From assembly GCA_949155365.1 (NCBI GenBank), contig CASCUT010000003.1, forward strand, positions 40,667 to 104,666: a DNA stretch of 64,000 nt, written 5' to 3'. The notes under the pieces are model-generated. The model was not told where the DNA came from. It searched no databases and worked only from the letters and a program-made list of their open reading frames with translations. A program made the translations under genes and the position numbers. This document shows positions 25,480 through 34,798 of the stretch, piece after piece (positions within the stretch are counted from its first letter, which is position 1; each line of letters starts with the position of its first letter). The stretch is from an uncultured Clostridia bacterium. Lineage in GTDB: Bacteria; Bacillota; Clostridia; TANB77; CAG-508.

Positions 25480-27555
25480 ATGAATAACGAAATGTTAATG
25501 TACTTAGCGATAGGAGTAGGGGCTCTTTTGGGAGTAATTATAATCGCTTATATCATTCTTCAAAAAAATAACAAAGAAGCAAAATACATTAGACAATTAC
25601 AACAAGGAACCAAAACATCTGCTTTTTCTAGTGAAGTTATTTATCAAAAATTGTACATATTTTACTTAAAAACACCTTTTATCAAACGATATTTACTAAA
25701 ACTAAGAAGAAGACTAGAAATTGTTAACATTGATGATGAATATCTAACAAGAATGCAATCTGCTAAAATTTTAACAAGGTCATTTTTAATTGTAATACCA
25801 CTTACTATTGCAATTGTGGTATTAACAAAAGGAAATGCTTTATTAATGAGCATCTTATTAATCTTTGAAGTATTTTTATTAGATACCTTTATTGATGGAA
25901 GAGTAGATAAAATTGACAACAATTTATTAAAACAACAAATTAACTTTTTCTCTGAAATTCGTCATGCTTATCATGAATTTAATATGGTAGAAGAAGCAAT
26001 TTACCAAACAGCACAAGATGATGATAACCCAGAAATGGCAAGACAAGCAGAGAAAATATATGAAGTATTGATTTCCGATGATCCAGAATCAGAATTAGAA
26101 AAGTATTATGATGTAGCACCAAATGCTTATTTAAAAGAATTTGCAGGAGTTTCTTACTTAACCAAAGAATTTGGAGATAGAAAAGTAGATGGAGCATCCT
26201 TGTATCTAAAAAACTTAAATAATATTACACAAGAAATGCAACTTGAAATTTTAAAAAGAGATAAATTAGATTATGTATTTCAAAGTTTATCCGTTATTGC
26301 CATTGTGCCTATGCTATGCTTAGAGCCAATTAAAAACTGGGCAGTTTCTCAATTTAGCTTCGTAGAAAGCTTTTATATGGGAAAAGATGGTATGTTAGTA
26401 CAAATTTTAATTTTAATTGCTACTTTTGTATGTTACATTTTAACCAGAAAATTAAAAGATAATGGTTCAACGGCAAAAGATACTAAAAACACAGAAAATC
26501 CTTGGCAAGAAAAATTATATCGTATCAAATTAGTGAAAAAATTTGTTGACTTATTTGTGCCAAAAGAGGGAACCAAAGAATCAAGAAAAATAAAAACAAC
26601 AATGAAGGAAGCAGCATGCAAAGATAAAATTGAATGGATTTATATTAATCGTATTCTATTATGCGTAGTATCCTTCTTTGTATCACTATTCTTATTTGTA
26701 CAGTTACACCGTATCACAATTCAAAATGTTTATACAGACCCAACCAATACCTATGATATTATTGGGGAAATGAGTTCCAAAGAAAGAATGAAAGCAATGG
26801 AACTAACCGAATCCGATAATGAATACATTAAATACTTTAAAGGAAAAGCAGATTTAGTACAAGCAGATATTGAAAAAGCAATGCAAAAAGGAAATATCAA
26901 CAAAGATTACATCGATAAAAAAGAAGAAGAAATAGCAGGAGCCGCAGAAAGAATTTTAGGAAAAATTCATACCATTAACAGTGAGTATTTAGGATGGCTA
27001 GAAGTATTAGGAGCCATGATAATTGCCATGATTGCTTATATGGGACCAATATGGATGCTAAAATTCCAAAAGAAGATGAGAGAGATGGAAATGGAAGATG
27101 AAGTAATGCAGTTCCAAACCATTATCTTAATGCTAATGAGGATTGAAAGGGTAAATGTTGAAATTATTCTAGAATGGTTAGAAAGATACTCTAACATTTT
27201 CCGTGACCCAATTAGTAAATGTGTGAATGACTATGAAAGTGGACCTTGGGAAGCGCTAGAAGCGATGAAAGAAGAAGTAACATACCAAGAATTTATTCGA
27301 ATCATAGAAAGTTTACAAGCAGCGGTAGAAAAAATACCAATTAAAGATGCCTTTGACGAACTTGATACAGAAAGGGACTACTATCAATCAAAGAGAAAAG
27401 AATCCAATGAGCGTTTAATCTCTAAAAAAGGAATGATAGGAAAAGGAATTGGTTTTGCTCCAATGGTATTACTATTTGTTGGCTATCTAATTGTACCACT
27501 TGTATTCATTGGATTAACCAGTATGTCAACCTCATTCAACAATATGACAATATAA
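25480..27555 (+). CDS. Double-length TadB/TadC-like inner-membrane platform protein
   Basis: The 691-residue protein appears to combine two T2SSF-type units. The first runs from an N-terminal helix (YLAIGVGALLGVIIIAYIIL) through a helical cytoplasmic domain (residues 140-260) to helices near 270-320. The second has helices near 385-410 and 505-530, a cytoplasmic domain (MQFQTIILMLMRIERVNVEI) and two helices at the C-terminus. Separate TadB and TadC proteins of about 300 residues each are the usual state, so this is a fusion or a divergent form. GAGGTG precedes the ATG. Pilin-like genes follow directly. Confidence 0.7.
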   Translation: MNNEMLMYLAIGVGALLGVIIIAYIILQKNNKEAKYIRQLQQGTKTSAFSSEVIYQKLYIFYLKTPFIKRYLLKLRRRLEIVNIDDEYLTRMQSAKILTRSFLIVIPLTIAIVVLTKGNALLMSILLIFEVFLLDTFIDGRVDKIDNNLLKQQINFFSEIRHAYHEFNMVEEAIYQTAQDDDNPEMARQAEKIYEVLISDDPESELEKYYDVAPNAYLKEFAGVSYLTKEFGDRKVDGASLYLKNLNNITQEMQLEILKRDKLDYVFQSLSVIAIVPMLCLEPIKNWAVSQFSFVESFYMGKDGMLVQILILIATFVCYILTRKLKDNGSTAKDTKNTENPWQEKLYRIKLVKKFVDLFVPKEGTKESRKIKTTMKEAACKDKIEWIYINRILLCVVSFFVSLFLFVQLHRITIQNVYTDPTNTYDIIGEMSSKERMKAMELTESDNEYIKYFKGKADLVQADIEKAMQKGNINKDYIDKKEEEIAGAAERILGKIHTINSEYLGWLEVLGAMIIAMIAYMGPIWMLKFQKKMREMEMEDEVMQFQTIILMLMRIERVNVEIILEWLERYSNIFRDPISKCVNDYESGPWEALEAMKEEVTYQEFIRIIESLQAAVEKIPIKDAFDELDTERDYYQSKRKESNERLISKKGMIGKGIGFAPMVLLFVGYLIVPLVFIGLTSMSTSFNNMTI

Positions 27556-27568
27556 AGGAGGAAATCAA

Positions 27569-28210
27569 ATGGAAAATGCATCAAAAGCCTTAATGATGGC
27601 AGGAGGAATGCTAGTTGCAGTAATGGTTGTTTCATTATTGGTTCTCTTCTTTAATAACTTAAGTGAATGGCAGGGAATTAACGAAAGTGGAGAAGAATTA
27701 GAGCAAATTGTAGAATTTAATAAACAATATGAAGTATATAATAGAAATGTATATGGAAGTGAATTACTTTCCATTGCCAATAAAGTAGCAGATTATAACA
27801 AAAGACAAGCAGAAAACAAAGGCTATGTTCCAATTGAAGTACAAGTTACGATTGCAAAGAAGAATATAGACGATGAATTTTTTAAGAAAGGTACCTATAC
27901 ATCCCTAGAATTAATAGAAAAAATGAAAGGGAAAGAGGGATTAGAAGAAAAGGTAGAAAACTTAGGAAAAGAGAGAATTCAATCAAGTGAAAATACAAAA
28001 GTAACAAGGTCAATTAGCCAACTAGCAGGAATGAGGACAAGTGAGAAAGAAGACCTAGGATTTGTAAGAGGTGATTATGAGGAAAAAGAAAGACAATATA
28101 ATACCTACAAATCTCTAATAACACAAGTAAAAGAAACCATATTCAAATGTAAAACATTTGAATATGACGAGAAAAATGGAAGAATTATAAAAATGATATA
28201 TGAATATTAA
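27569..28210 (+). CDS. Pilin-like protein with MENASKA start (1)
   Basis: The 213-residue product starts ENASKALMMAGGMLVAVMVV, a very short polar leader followed directly by one hydrophobic helix, as in type IV or Tad pilins. The body is soluble with YNRNVYGSELLSIANKVADY, a motif (YGSELLS...N) shared with the related proteins that follow. AAAGGAGG precedes the ATG. The leader is too short for a standard prepilin peptidase site, so processing is unclear. Confidence 0.65.
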   Translation: MENASKALMMAGGMLVAVMVVSLLVLFFNNLSEWQGINESGEELEQIVEFNKQYEVYNRNVYGSELLSIANKVADYNKRQAENKGYVPIEVQVTIAKKNIDDEFFKKGTYTSLELIEKMKGKEGLEEKVENLGKERIQSSENTKVTRSISQLAGMRTSEKEDLGFVRGDYEEKERQYNTYKSLITQVKETIFKCKTFEYDEKNGRIIKMIYEY

Positions 28211-28227
28211 AAAGTAGGAGGGGAAAG

Positions 28228-28780
28228 ATGGAAAACGCATCAAAAGCATTCATTATGGCAGCTACAATGTTACTTGGATTAATGATAATTTCAGTTGGTG
28301 TTGCACTATTTCAATCTTTCTCTGATTTAGGAAGAGACACCATACAAAAAGTAGAAAACTACAAAATTTCAGAATGGAACAATACTTATTTAAAATATTA
28401 TGGGACAACGGAAGTAGAAGGAACGAAAAAACGGAGAATTAAAAACCGTACCAATCAAAGTAACAGCACATGATATCGTAAGTCTTATCAATCATGCAAG
28501 GCAATACAATACGAACAACTTTGGAGAAGAAATAGCACAGTGGCCAGGAAAAGACGAAAACTACCTTTATGTACAAATTGATATTAATAATAATAAAAAT
28601 ACAGAAAAGTGGAATGATGGTAAGAAAAATGATTTTTTAAATGATAACTCACTTAATATAGAAGCAGACGAGGCAGGAACTATGAGAGCACAAACCAAAT
28701 ATTACATGTGTACCAAATGTGAAATAAGCCCTGTCACGAAAAGAGTCATTTACATGAAATTCGAAGACTATAAAGAATAA
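28228..28780 (+). CDS. Pilin-like protein with MENASKA start (2), requiring a +1 shift at CGGA
   Basis: ENASKAFIMAATMLLGLMII begins a paralogue of the preceding protein. After TEVEGTKK the frame meets CGG and would end 12 codons on. Skipping C gives a glycine followed by ELKTVPIKVTAHDIVSLINH, the same layout as its neighbours (the LINHARQYN region matches the IANKVADYN position), and an open frame to 28780. The complete product is 183 residues. Without the shift the protein would lack its whole extracellular part. GGAGGGGAAAG precedes the ATG. Confidence 0.75.
28432..28435 (+). other. +1 recoding site CGGA in a pilin-like gene
   Basis: Zero frame: AAA AAA CGG AGA ATT. Functional frame: AAA AAA (C)GGA GAA TTA. 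Homology at this residue is weaker than at the other sites; the case rests on the 114 codons of open +1 frame and on similarity to the paralogues. Loss of one A would be an alternative repair for this site alone. Confidence 0.75.
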
Positions 28781-28881
28781 ATCATTTGCAAGAAATAAAA
28801 CTACTTCTATTAGTAAAGTAGAAATAGTGATACAATAAGAAAAGACACCAAAATTTACTAAAAAAATAACGAAAATAACAA

Positions 28882-28910
28882 TTGCATAAAAAAATGAAAA
28901 ATGTTATAAT
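28882..28910 (+). promoter_or_regulatory. Internal promoter in the pilin gene array
   Basis: TTGCAT (28882-28887) and TATAAT (28905-28910) at 17-base spacing, 18 bases before the next start. It gives the downstream pilin-like genes their own transcription. Confidence 0.7.
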
Positions 28911-28927
28911 AAAGAGGAAACAATCGA

Positions 28928-29356
28928 ATGAAAAAAAATTTACTCATTTTACTAGGAATTTTCTTGCTTATGGTTGCTATTTTAAGCTATACATATTATA
29001 ATGTGCAAAAAATAAACATATTAGCAAATCAAGCAAATAAGGAATATGAACTATATACCAAAAACACGATTGTAGGTTCGTCTTTAATGACACTAATAAA
29101 CAAAGCAATCGACCAAAACGAAAAAGAACAAATTCCAAAAGACAAACAAAATCGTTACATCGAAAACGAAGAAAATTCTATTCGAATTGAAATTAAATTT
29201 TCAGAATCGGACAAAATCTTTGCTATGGAAGCAATTGCAAAGCTAGGTTCGGAACAATTTATCAAAAACTATAATAGCATGACATTTCAATGTACCAAAA
29301 AAGAATACCATGAAAAGACAAAGAAAATGAAATACATGTTATTTGAACAAATATAA
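28928..29356 (+). CDS. Single-pass membrane protein related to the pilin-like set
   Basis: The 142-residue protein has an N-terminal helix (LLILLGIFLLMVAILSYTYY) after a KKN start, then YELYTKNTIVGSSLMTLINK, which parallels the YGSELLSIANK motif of the pilin at 27569. It lacks the MENA start. It is probably a minor pilin or assembly factor. Weak ribosome site (AAAGAGGAAAC). Confidence 0.6.
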   Translation: MKKNLLILLGIFLLMVAILSYTYYNVQKINILANQANKEYELYTKNTIVGSSLMTLINKAIDQNEKEQIPKDKQNRYIENEENSIRIEIKFSESDKIFAMEAIAKLGSEQFIKNYNSMTFQCTKKEYHEKTKKMKYMLFEQI

Positions 29357-29401
29357 GTTATCTATTCAAATTTTATTAAAAAACAGTCACAGATAACTTA
29401 T
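29353..29401 (+). terminator. Hairpin after the gene at 28928
   Basis: ATAAGTTATCT (29353-29363) pairs exactly with AGATAACTTAT (29391-29401) across a 27-base loop. There is no T-run, so termination is uncertain. Confidence 0.4.
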
Positions 29402-29517
29402 GTAACAAAATGCAACAGAATTGCATATGAATTCGTTATTAATATTTAAGTTAACTGTTAAAAACAACAGATAACATAAGTAAAAATATAGAAAGAAAAC
29501 AAAGGAGGAAATTTATT

Positions 29518-29952
29518 ATGGAGAATGCATCAAAAGCATTAATTATTGCAGGAGCAATACTATTATCAATTTTAATTATCGGGTTAGGTATGTTAATGTT
29601 TAACCAAGCAAAGGACGCAATTACAGGAACAGGAATTGACGACCAAAAAGTAAAAGCATATAATGCACAATATGACGACTATATGGGAACCAATGTAAAT
29701 GGAACAAAAGTAAGAAGTTTATACGAAACAGTAAGAAATCATAATATTACAACACAAGATGATGAAAGTTTAATTATCGCAATTGGGGATGCTAGTACAC
29801 CAGCAGAATTAAATAAAGCAAAAACTGCTATTAAAGCAGGAAAAACATACACAGTAGAAGTACCAGAAGACGGATATGATCCAAATACAGGATATATTGT
29901 AAAAATTACAGTAAAAGAAAACACAAAAGGTGGTTCAACACCTACTACCTAA
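29518..29952 (+). CDS. Pilin-like protein with MENASKA start (3)
   Basis: ENASKALIIAGAILLSILII begins a 144-residue protein. It continues YDDYMGTNVNGTKVRSLYET, the same YxxYxGTxVxGxxVxSL motif seen in many Tad-like minor pilins, and ends in a short beta-type domain and a Gly/Ser/Thr tail. The strong ribosome site (AAAGGAGG) and small size make it a good candidate for the major subunit, which is an inference. Confidence 0.7.
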   Translation: MENASKALIIAGAILLSILIIGLGMLMFNQAKDAITGTGIDDQKVKAYNAQYDDYMGTNVNGTKVRSLYETVRNHNITTQDDESLIIAIGDASTPAELNKAKTAIKAGKTYTVEVPEDGYDPNTGYIVKITVKENTKGGSTPTT

Positions 29953-29977
29953 CACAAATAGAAAAGGATAAAAGAAT

Positions 29978-30829
29978 ATGGAAAACGCTGTTGAAGCTCT
30001 AAAAATGGCATTTGCAGTAATGGTTTTTGTCATGGCACTATCGGTTAGTATGATTTCATTTAATAAAGTAAAAGCAACATCAGACCTTATCTTATATACC
30101 AAAGATGAAACCAATTATCTTGAATATCAAGGGGCAACTGGAAAAGTTGCAGAAAACCGAATTGTTGGATTAGAAACCATTATTCCAACCTTATATAAAT
30201 ATTATAAAGAAAATTATACAGTACTATTTCGCAAAGGCGACTATAATGCAGAAACAGGTGAATTTAGTAATGTAGAATATCTTCGTGTGTATACAACACC
30301 ATCCTTATATGTAACAGAAACAACAAAACATCTACCACCAGATAGAAAGAATTATTTGTGGGGAAAACGAGATAAGGAAAAAAATCAAAGTACTTATGAT
30401 ACAATGATGCAAAAAAAATATCAACCCTATTTTCAAGGTGGTTATACAAAAGTAGGAAATCAAGATATATTTTCTTTTGACCTAGAAGAAGAAACAGCAA
30501 GACATGAACCATGGACAGGAAACTATCAAAAAGCAATGGAAAATTTAAATCGTTTTCTATCAGGAGAGAGTTACCGAAATCCAAATAAAAAAGACGACGA
30601 ACATAATGTTTATATCGATTATGGAAAAGCAAACCAACTAGGTACAGGAGGATTTATTGGAAAATATGCCAATAAAAAATTCGTAGAAACCATTGGAGAA
30701 TATGAATATGCAAGTCGTCAATCAGATAACACTGACGATAAAGAAAGTGGAAGTGCACTTGGACTAACAAAACCAAAGAAGAAAAGAATTTTTATCTTTA
30801 CACTAATTAACGGACAAAACGGAATCTAA
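29978..30829 (+). CDS. Pilin-like protein with MENAVEA start (4)
   Basis: ENAVEALKMAFAVMVFVMAL is a variant of the same start, again with a single hydrophobic helix. The 283-residue protein has a large soluble domain rich in Tyr, Asn and Lys and is probably a minor or tip pilin. It lies 25 bases after the previous gene and 16 before the next, in one operon. Confidence 0.65.
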   Translation: MENAVEALKMAFAVMVFVMALSVSMISFNKVKATSDLILYTKDETNYLEYQGATGKVAENRIVGLETIIPTLYKYYKENYTVLFRKGDYNAETGEFSNVEYLRVYTTPSLYVTETTKHLPPDRKNYLWGKRDKEKNQSTYDTMMQKKYQPYFQGGYTKVGNQDIFSFDLEEETARHEPWTGNYQKAMENLNRFLSGESYRNPNKKDDEHNVYIDYGKANQLGTGGFIGKYANKKFVETIGEYEYASRQSDNTDDKESGSALGLTKPKKKRIFIFTLINGQNGI

Positions 30830-30845
30830 AAAGGAGGAAAGAAAA

Positions 30846-31376
30846 ATGGGAGATAGTTTTATTACCATTATCGCAATATTTTTGGCAGCAGTATTAATGT
30901 TTGTATTTCCATTAATGTCAATGTCTGAAAGAACAGACGATGTATCTGAACTTGCTGTACAAACAGCTACAACAGAATTTATAGACAAAGTAAGAACCAC
31001 AGGAAAATTAACGTTAGAAGATTATGATAAATATGTATCAACCTTAACGTCAACAGGAAATTCATTTGATATTGATATTGAATTACAATTATTAGATGAA
31101 AATCCAGGAGTAAAAACAACACAAGCAGAAATGACAAAAATAGGAGAAAACCTATACTATAACTTTTATACATCACAAGTAGAACAACTGCTAAAAGATA
31201 ATGCAAGAATTACTTTAAAAGAAGGAGACCGTGTAGCGGTAACCGTAAAAAATACGAACCAAACAATTTCTCAAATTCTAAAGAAATTCTTCTATCAAAT
31301 TGCAGGAAATGATACCTACCAAATTACTGCTCAACATGCAGGAATTGTTACTGCAACAGGTACTCAAAGATACTAA
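30846..31376 (+). CDS. Tad-like minor pilin or TadE-like membrane protein
   Basis: The 176-residue product has a hydrophobic N-terminal helix (FITIIAIFLAAVLMFVFPLM) followed by SERTDDVSELAVQTATTEFI and a long soluble part. The layout resembles TadE/TadG-like pseudopilins, but no exact motif confirms this. AAAGGAGG precedes the ATG. An intrinsic terminator follows. Confidence 0.6.
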   Translation: MGDSFITIIAIFLAAVLMFVFPLMSMSERTDDVSELAVQTATTEFIDKVRTTGKLTLEDYDKYVSTLTSTGNSFDIDIELQLLDENPGVKTTQAEMTKIGENLYYNFYTSQVEQLLKDNARITLKEGDRVAVTVKNTNQTISQILKKFFYQIAGNDTYQITAQHAGIVTATGTQRY

Positions 31377-31382
31377 AAAAAG

Positions 31383-31410
31383 AAGAGCAGATACAACATC
31401 TGCTCTTTTT
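31383..31410 (+). terminator. Intrinsic terminator inside the pilus locus
   Basis: AAGAGCAGAT, loop ACAAC, then ATCTGCTCTTTTT. It ends the pilin array transcript; the large protein gene that follows may have its own start or depend on read-through. Confidence 0.85.
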
Positions 31411-31484
31411 AGATAACAAGAAAGTAGAGTAGGTTCCAAAAAACAAAGCACGTAGTTCAATTAGAAAAACGAAAGGAAAAAAGT

Positions 31485-33197
31485 ATGAAATTACAACATT
31501 TAGCCATTATATTTGTTATCATTATGCTTCCCATTTCAATGGTTATTACCTCTTATATTCAAGCACAAATTGATACCATATTATTACAAAATTTGTATAG
31601 CAGAAGATTACAAACAGCAACTTATGATGCCATAAGAGCATTTCAATTAAATACCATCAATAATAAATATTCTACGGTAAGTGATTCAAAAATAAGAGAT
31701 ATAGAAGCATCCATTTCTACTTTCTATAACTCGTTAGGAACAGAGCTAGGAGCAAGTGGATATGACGTAGAGAGTTTACAAGCGTTCATACCAGCAATTA
31801 TATATACCATGTATGATGGCTATTATATCTATGGGAAATACTATAATGATACCGCAGGTCAATACCAATATGGCTTAAAACCATATATTTATTATTCTTG
31901 TCGATATGTACAAGGAAATAGTGATTTTGTTGTCAATTACACATTAGATAACAACATTACTGTATATGGAAAAGTAAATGGAAGCTATGTCACAAAATCG
32001 GGAACCTTAATCAATCCAGAACTAATCAAAAACATAAAAAGAGATATTACTTATACGTACACAGATACAGCACAAAACACCTATGAACGTACCTATGTTA
32101 GTTCGGTTGAATATGACAACTTAACAATCGGAATGGAAATTTTAAAAGAACAATTAGTAACAGTAGATGAAAACAATACCACTGCATTACGTGATGAATA
32201 TGAATATGTCATATTCAATAATCGAAAAGCGTATAAAGAAAATGGACAAGAGCAATACTTTTGGGTAACCAATAACCAAAAACAAGAAATTAAAGATAGT
32301 GAAACAGTAGCATTTTTAAGAAATATGACAAGAGGAGGACATTTATATAGCAATAGTGCTGCTCAATATTATGCAGATGCCTACGACTTTAGTACTTGGG
32401 TCAATAGCAATTTAAAAGGAATAAAACAAAGACACAGTGTCGATGCAAATGGAAATTCAATTACAAAAGTAGATGAAAATGGAACCATAGTAACCGATTT
32501 TGCAATAGATACCGGAGAGGAAGATATTTTTAACATATCCAGAACCAATAATTCATTAGTAGAAGCATCGGTTTTTAACCAAAATAGAATCTCTGTCATT
32601 CGAAGAACCATCCAAACGACATTAAACAGTGCCATTGCGAATTACTCTTCCAATGCACAATATGACTTTGCAATGCCAATATTTAACGAAGAAGATTGGG
32701 ATAAACTAGTAAACCATATCGCAGTAGCAACCTTTATGCAAGGAATTCCAATTGGAAGTAAATATTTTAACAAATACTGTATCATCACCAATAATAAAAA
32801 CAAAGAATTCGTTTCCAAAGAATCAATCAATATTATAACCGATGACAACGAAGCACACAAACCAGCAAGTAGAGAGGTTATTGATAGAAAAAAGAATGTA
32901 ATAGGTGCTTACAAAAATACAGATTTTGAAATGCAAACCGTCGTAATAAGTGACAAAAATGAACGTTATTATTATCCACATGCGAACAATAAATGTTATG
33001 AATGTATGGTAAACGTAGCACAAACCTACAATATCGACGATATCATAGAAGGAACCATAAAAGTATATAATGTTAACACCGATACCTATGAACCAAAAAG
33101 TACGATCGATATAAAACAATTAAGAACCATATATTTAACCGCACTGGCAAGAGAACGATACGACCTATATAAAACAAATGGCTATTTTGGAGTTTAA
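31485..33197 (+). CDS. Large pilus-associated membrane protein, 570 residues
   Basis: I do not recognise a named family. An N-terminal helix (LAIIFVIIMLPISMVITSYI) is followed by YSRRLQTATYDAIRAFQLNT, a TadG-like arrangement, then MYDGYYIYGKYY and a long Tyr/Asn/Thr-rich extracellular region. It lies last in the pilus locus and could be a tip adhesin or TadG-type factor. AAAGGAAAA precedes the ATG. It has no in-frame CGG across 570 codons. Confidence 0.6.
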   Translation: MKLQHLAIIFVIIMLPISMVITSYIQAQIDTILLQNLYSRRLQTATYDAIRAFQLNTINNKYSTVSDSKIRDIEASISTFYNSLGTELGASGYDVESLQAFIPAIIYTMYDGYYIYGKYYNDTAGQYQYGLKPYIYYSCRYVQGNSDFVVNYTLDNNITVYGKVNGSYVTKSGTLINPELIKNIKRDITYTYTDTAQNTYERTYVSSVEYDNLTIGMEILKEQLVTVDENNTTALRDEYEYVIFNNRKAYKENGQEQYFWVTNNQKQEIKDSETVAFLRNMTRGGHLYSNSAAQYYADAYDFSTWVNSNLKGIKQRHSVDANGNSITKVDENGTIVTDFAIDTGEEDIFNISRTNNSLVEASVFNQNRISVIRRTIQTTLNSAIANYSSNAQYDFAMPIFNEEDWDKLVNHIAVATFMQGIPIGSKYFNKYCIITNNKNKEFVSKESINIITDDNEAHKPASREVIDRKKNVIGAYKNTDFEMQTVVISDKNERYYYPHANNKCYECMVNVAQTYNIDDIIEGTIKVYNVNTDTYEPKSTIDIKQLRTIYLTALARERYDLYKTNGYFGV

Positions 33198-33330
33198 ATT
33201 TTAGGGACGGGTCTTAAAATTTAAAACAAATTTTGAATGTTAATAGTTGGAGTGGAAAACTTTCAAAGTTTTTTACTTCAGCTCTTTTTTTATGCAATTT
33301 AAATTTTAAGACCCGTCCCTAAAATTTAAA
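33193..33330. repeat. REP/MITE-like element with perfect 33-bp inverted repeats
   Basis: Arm 33193-33225 is the exact reverse complement of arm 33298-33330. Each arm is itself near-palindromic around GGGACGGGTC. Between them lies a terminator-like hairpin (GAGTGGAAAACTT... AAGTTTTTTACTTC, then a T-run). The left arm overlaps the last codons of the pilus protein. GGGGACGG-type cores are typical of REP sequences in many bacteria. Confidence 0.8.
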
Positions 33331-33394
33331 TCTTGTTTGAAAATGAGAAAAAGGGGTAGAATAAATAGAAAATAAAGAGTAAGGAATGATGATT

Positions 33395-34640
33395 TTGAAA
33401 AGAAAGATAAAAATTTTTTTAATTCTATTTGTTTTACTAATTACCTATCTTTATGTAGCTAGTATCTCATTACTTCCAGATAATATAACATTGCTACAAG
33501 GAGAAAATATCAACTTTTATACACTATGGGGAGTAAAAATAAAAGAAATAGAAAATTCAAATCCAAATATAGGAGAATACAAGCAAGGAAAAATAATACA
33601 AACATCGAATCATGCAGAAACAAGTAAAATAGAGGAAATGGGAAAAATCGATTTAAGTTTTGAATTATTTAAGGGGCTTTCTGTCAAAGAAGTATCACTT
33701 AATGTCATTCCCAAAATGACAGTAGTGCCACTAGGAAATGCTATAGGACTTAAATTATACACAGAAGGAGTTCTAATTGTAGGAATGACAGCAGTAGAAG
33801 GGCAAAAGCCTTATGAGAATACAGGAATGAAAGAAGGGGATAGGATTATCTCTATCAATAATAAAGAAGTCAGTACAACGGAAGACTTAATAGAAACTGT
33901 CAATCAATCCAATGGAAAAGAAATAGAAGTAACCTATATACGAGGAACAAAGGAAGAAAAAGTAAATATCACACCAATCCAGACAGAAGAAAACGAATAC
34001 AAACTAGGCTTATGGGTAAGAGATGCAGCAGCAGGAGTAGGAACAGCGAGCTTTTATATTCCTTCCAATGGCATGTTTGCCTGCTTAGGTCATGGAATAA
34101 CTGACATCGATACAGGAAATCTAATTACTATTTCAAATGGAGAACTAGTAACCACAAACTTAGTATCGATTCAAAAAGGAGAAAAAGGAAAGCCAGGAGA
34201 AATAAGAGGAAGCATAGAAGGAAGTAGCACCATAGGAGAAGTTGCAAAAAATACTAGCTTTGGAATCTTTGGAAGCGTAAAATACAAAAATAGATTAAAC
34301 CTTTCGGCAAACGAAATCGAAGTAGCAAATCGAAGTGAAATCAAAACAGGAAAGGCAGAAATCATCTGTGAAATCGAACAAGGAAACAAAAAAACTTACG
34401 AAATTGAAATTCAAAAAATTCATACCAATAACAACAAAGACAACAAAAGCATGCAAATCAAAGTAACCGATCCAGAACTTCTGCAAAAAACAGGAGGTAT
34501 TATTCAACGGAATGAGTGGATCCCCCATCCTCCAAAATGGAAAACTAATTGGAGCCGTAACCCACGTCCTAGTAAACGACCCCACCACAGGCTACGGCGT
34601 ATTTGCCGACCTAATGCTAAAACAAATGCTTCAAACCTAA
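33395..34640 (+). CDS. spoIVB: SpoIVB serine peptidase (S55), requiring a +1 shift at CGGA
   Basis: The forespore protease that signals sigma-K activation. N-terminal helix ([20 protein letters not shown]), a PDZ domain (about residues 115-200, with [18 protein letters not shown]) and the S55 domain with [16 protein letters not shown] (catalytic His). Before the Ser motif the frame meets CGG; skipping C gives [20 protein letters not shown] and [15 protein letters not shown], ending at 34640. The product is 414 residues, as expected. Without the shift the catalytic serine is lost and an unrelated tail is added. A TTG at 33395 is preferred over ATG 33386/33389 from the position of AAGGA. Confidence 0.9.
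34508..34511 (+). other. +1 recoding site CGGA before the SpoIVB catalytic serine
   Basis: Zero frame: ATT CAA CGG AAT GAG TGG. Functional frame: ATT CAA (C)GGA ATG AGT GGA. This restores QGMSGSP, in which the glycine before Met is strongly conserved in SpoIVB. Confidence 0.9.
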
Positions 34641-34761
34641 ACAGACATGGGGACGGAGATTTTGTCTTAGTCAGAATAACAAACAAGAGGTAGAGATTTC
34701 AATTTTTTATCATAACGAAAATAAGATATAAAAAAATAGAAGAGCAAAATAGGATAAACAA

Positions 34762-34792
34762 AATCACAACTAGAAAAAATCTAGTTGTGATT
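34762..34792. terminator. Bidirectional terminator between spoIVB and murC
   Basis: A 12-bp perfect stem (AATCACAACTAG and complement) with a 7-base loop. It is flanked by T-rich sequence on the spoIVB side and A-rich sequence on the other, so it can serve both convergent genes. Confidence 0.75.
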
Positions 34793-34798
34793 GGTGTT

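Noticed and set aside
34512..34693. The zero-frame tail of SpoIVB (Pro/Arg/His-rich) as a real domain
   Set aside because: It matches no family, while the +1 frame of the same bases gives the conserved SpoIVB end and a stop at 34640.
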